This document shows positions 6,026 through 6,462 of a stretch of 6,462 nucleotides of DNA, piece after piece. A model generated the notes under the pieces. The model worked only from the letters and a program-made list of their open reading frames with translations, was not told where the DNA came from and did not search any database. The DNA is from Prevotellaceae bacterium (GTDB taxonomy: Bacteria > Bacteroidota > Bacteroidia > Bacteroidales > UBA932). Within the stretch, counting starts at the first letter, position 1; each line of letters starts with the position of its first letter. Position numbers and translations under genes: made by a program. Location: the NCBI GenBank assembly GCA_031289995.1, contig JAITOI010000184.1, positions 1 to 6,462 on the forward strand, written 5' to 3'.

Positions 6026-6074
6026 TTGCGATGTGAGACGTGAGACGTGCGACGTGAGACGTGCGACGTGCGAT
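6026..6074. repeat. Seven 7-bp tandem repeats (GTGMGAC) directly after bamA
   Basis: The units are TTGCGAT, GTGAGAC, GTGAGAC, GTGCGAC, GTGAGAC, GTGCGAC and GTGCGAT, the first and last being degenerate. The A/C change at the fourth base is the main variation. Joined units create an ACGT tetramer every 7 bp. The array begins two bases after the bamA TGA and runs to within three bases of the AT-rich 8-bp array. Its GC content is far higher than that of its neighbour, so the two arrays have separate origins. Confidence 0.93.
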
Positions 6075-6076
6075 GC

Positions 6077-6140
6077 TTCAAATCTTCAAATCTTCAAATT
6101 TTCAAATTTTCAAATCTTCAAATTTTCAAATTTTCAAATT
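6077..6140. repeat. Eight 8-bp tandem repeats (TTCAAATY) abutting the dapL start
   Basis: There are eight units of TTCAAATY in perfect register. The last base is C, C, T, T, C, T, T, T in order, which hints at a 24-bp C-T-T superperiod in the middle. Two bases (TC) separate the array from the dapL ATG. The T form is the same sequence, shifted in phase, as CAAATTTT in the array before nadK; at least 25 consecutive bases (6117-6141) also occur there in the same orientation. Together with the 7-bp array it occupies essentially all of the bamA-dapL gap. Confidence 0.95.
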
Positions 6141-6142
6141 TC

Positions 6143-6462
6143 ATGGCTTACGTAAATGAGAATTTTTTGAGGCTGCCGGGCAACTATTTGTTTGCCGAAA
6201 TCGCCAGCCGTGTCAACGACTACAAGGCGTACCACCCGCACGCCCACGTCATCAGCTTGGGCATTGGCGACGTCACGCAGCCGCTCGCGCCAGCAGTGGT
6301 GGAGGCCATGCAGCGTGCGGCCTCCGAGCAGGCCTCCGCAGCTACCATGCGCGGCTACGCTCCCGACCGCGGCTACCCGTTTTTGATAGACGCCATCGTG
6401 CGCCACGACTTCGCGCAGCACGACATTGACGTGCGCACAAATGAGGTGTTCATCAGCGACGG
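6143..6462 (+). CDS. dapL: LL-diaminopimelate aminotransferase, N-terminal part (3' end outside window)
   Basis: The first 106 codons are present, running off the window edge. The protein starts MAYVNENFLRLPGNYLF, very close to the usual DapL N-terminus (MAxVNExFxxLPxxYLF). It continues with SLGIGDVTQPLAPAVVEAM (residues 33-51), MRGYAPDRGYPFL (70-82) and EVFISDG at the edge, all diagnostic for this class I/II PLP enzyme family. DapL converts tetrahydrodipicolinate to LL-diaminopimelate in one transamination with glutamate, bypassing the succinylase or acetylase branch of lysine and peptidoglycan precursor synthesis. The PLP-binding lysine lies beyond the window. The ATG at 6143 is set by homology. 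An in-frame GTG at 6047 inside the 7-bp repeat could in principle extend it by 32 codons, but nothing supports that. No promoter or Shine-Dalgarno sequence is seen, only repeats, so transcription may come through from bamA. Confidence 0.93.
   Translation, partial: MAYVNENFLRLPGNYLFAEIASRVNDYKAYHPHAHVISLGIGDVTQPLAPAVVEAMQRAASEQASAATMRGYAPDRGYPFLIDAIVRHDFAQHDIDVRTNEVFISD

Noticed and set aside
3709..6081. A 790-codon open frame on the minus strand covering most of bamA
   Set aside because: It is antisense to a clear BamA, begins inside the 7-bp repeat, and its product is low-complexity (rich in Val, His, Arg, Ala). Such frames arise from biased third positions in GC-rich genes.
934..6140. CRISPR array
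   Set aside because: The repeats are 7, 8 and 23 bp in direct tandem with no unique spacers, and no cas genes are present.

Overview
The window looks like chromosomal DNA from a member of the Bacteroidota, probably order Bacteroidales. Three things point there. The -7 boxes read TAnnTTTG (two copies of TACCTTTG and one TACTTTTG), the pattern of the Bacteroidota primary sigma factor. Most starts have AT-rich leaders with no Shine-Dalgarno sequence. The gene order porG-like / uppS / bamA is typical of the phylum. Coding regions are fairly GC-rich, while the intergenic DNA is very AT-rich.

Layout. Positions 1-204 hold the 3' end of fabG (fatty acid synthesis), followed by a hairpin terminator. 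On the minus strand lies a complete tRNA-Thr(CGU) unit at 321-509, with promoter, 72-nt tRNA and intrinsic terminator. It is divergent from a small RRM RNA-binding protein gene (631-876) that has its own promoter and a strong terminator. Next comes a 111-bp tandem repeat that runs straight into the start codon of nadK (1045-1914). After nadK a promoter with an overlapping dyad starts the cluster porG-like (2016-2702), uppS (2710-3438) and bamA (3463-6024). bamA is followed by two abutting tandem arrays, one of 7-bp and one of 8-bp units, that fill the whole gap to dapL (6143 to the window edge).

How the genes fit together. porG-like, uppS and bamA all serve envelope biogenesis: an outer-membrane beta-barrel protein, the C55 lipid carrier for peptidoglycan and polysaccharide, and the outer-membrane protein assembly machine. 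dapL makes meso-diaminopimelate precursor for peptidoglycan and lysine, fabG makes acyl chains for membranes and lipid A, and nadK supplies the NADP(H) these routes need. The small RRM protein and the tRNA are separate transcription units.

The most unusual content is not a gene. Two arrays with nearly the same 8-bp unit (CAAATTTT / TTCAAATY) sit 5.1 kb apart in the same orientation, each touching the ATG of the next gene, and in each case they occupy the place where that gene's promoter and leader should be. I saw no CRISPR, insertion sequence, prophage, toxin-antitoxin or other defence system, and no clearly new multi-gene system.
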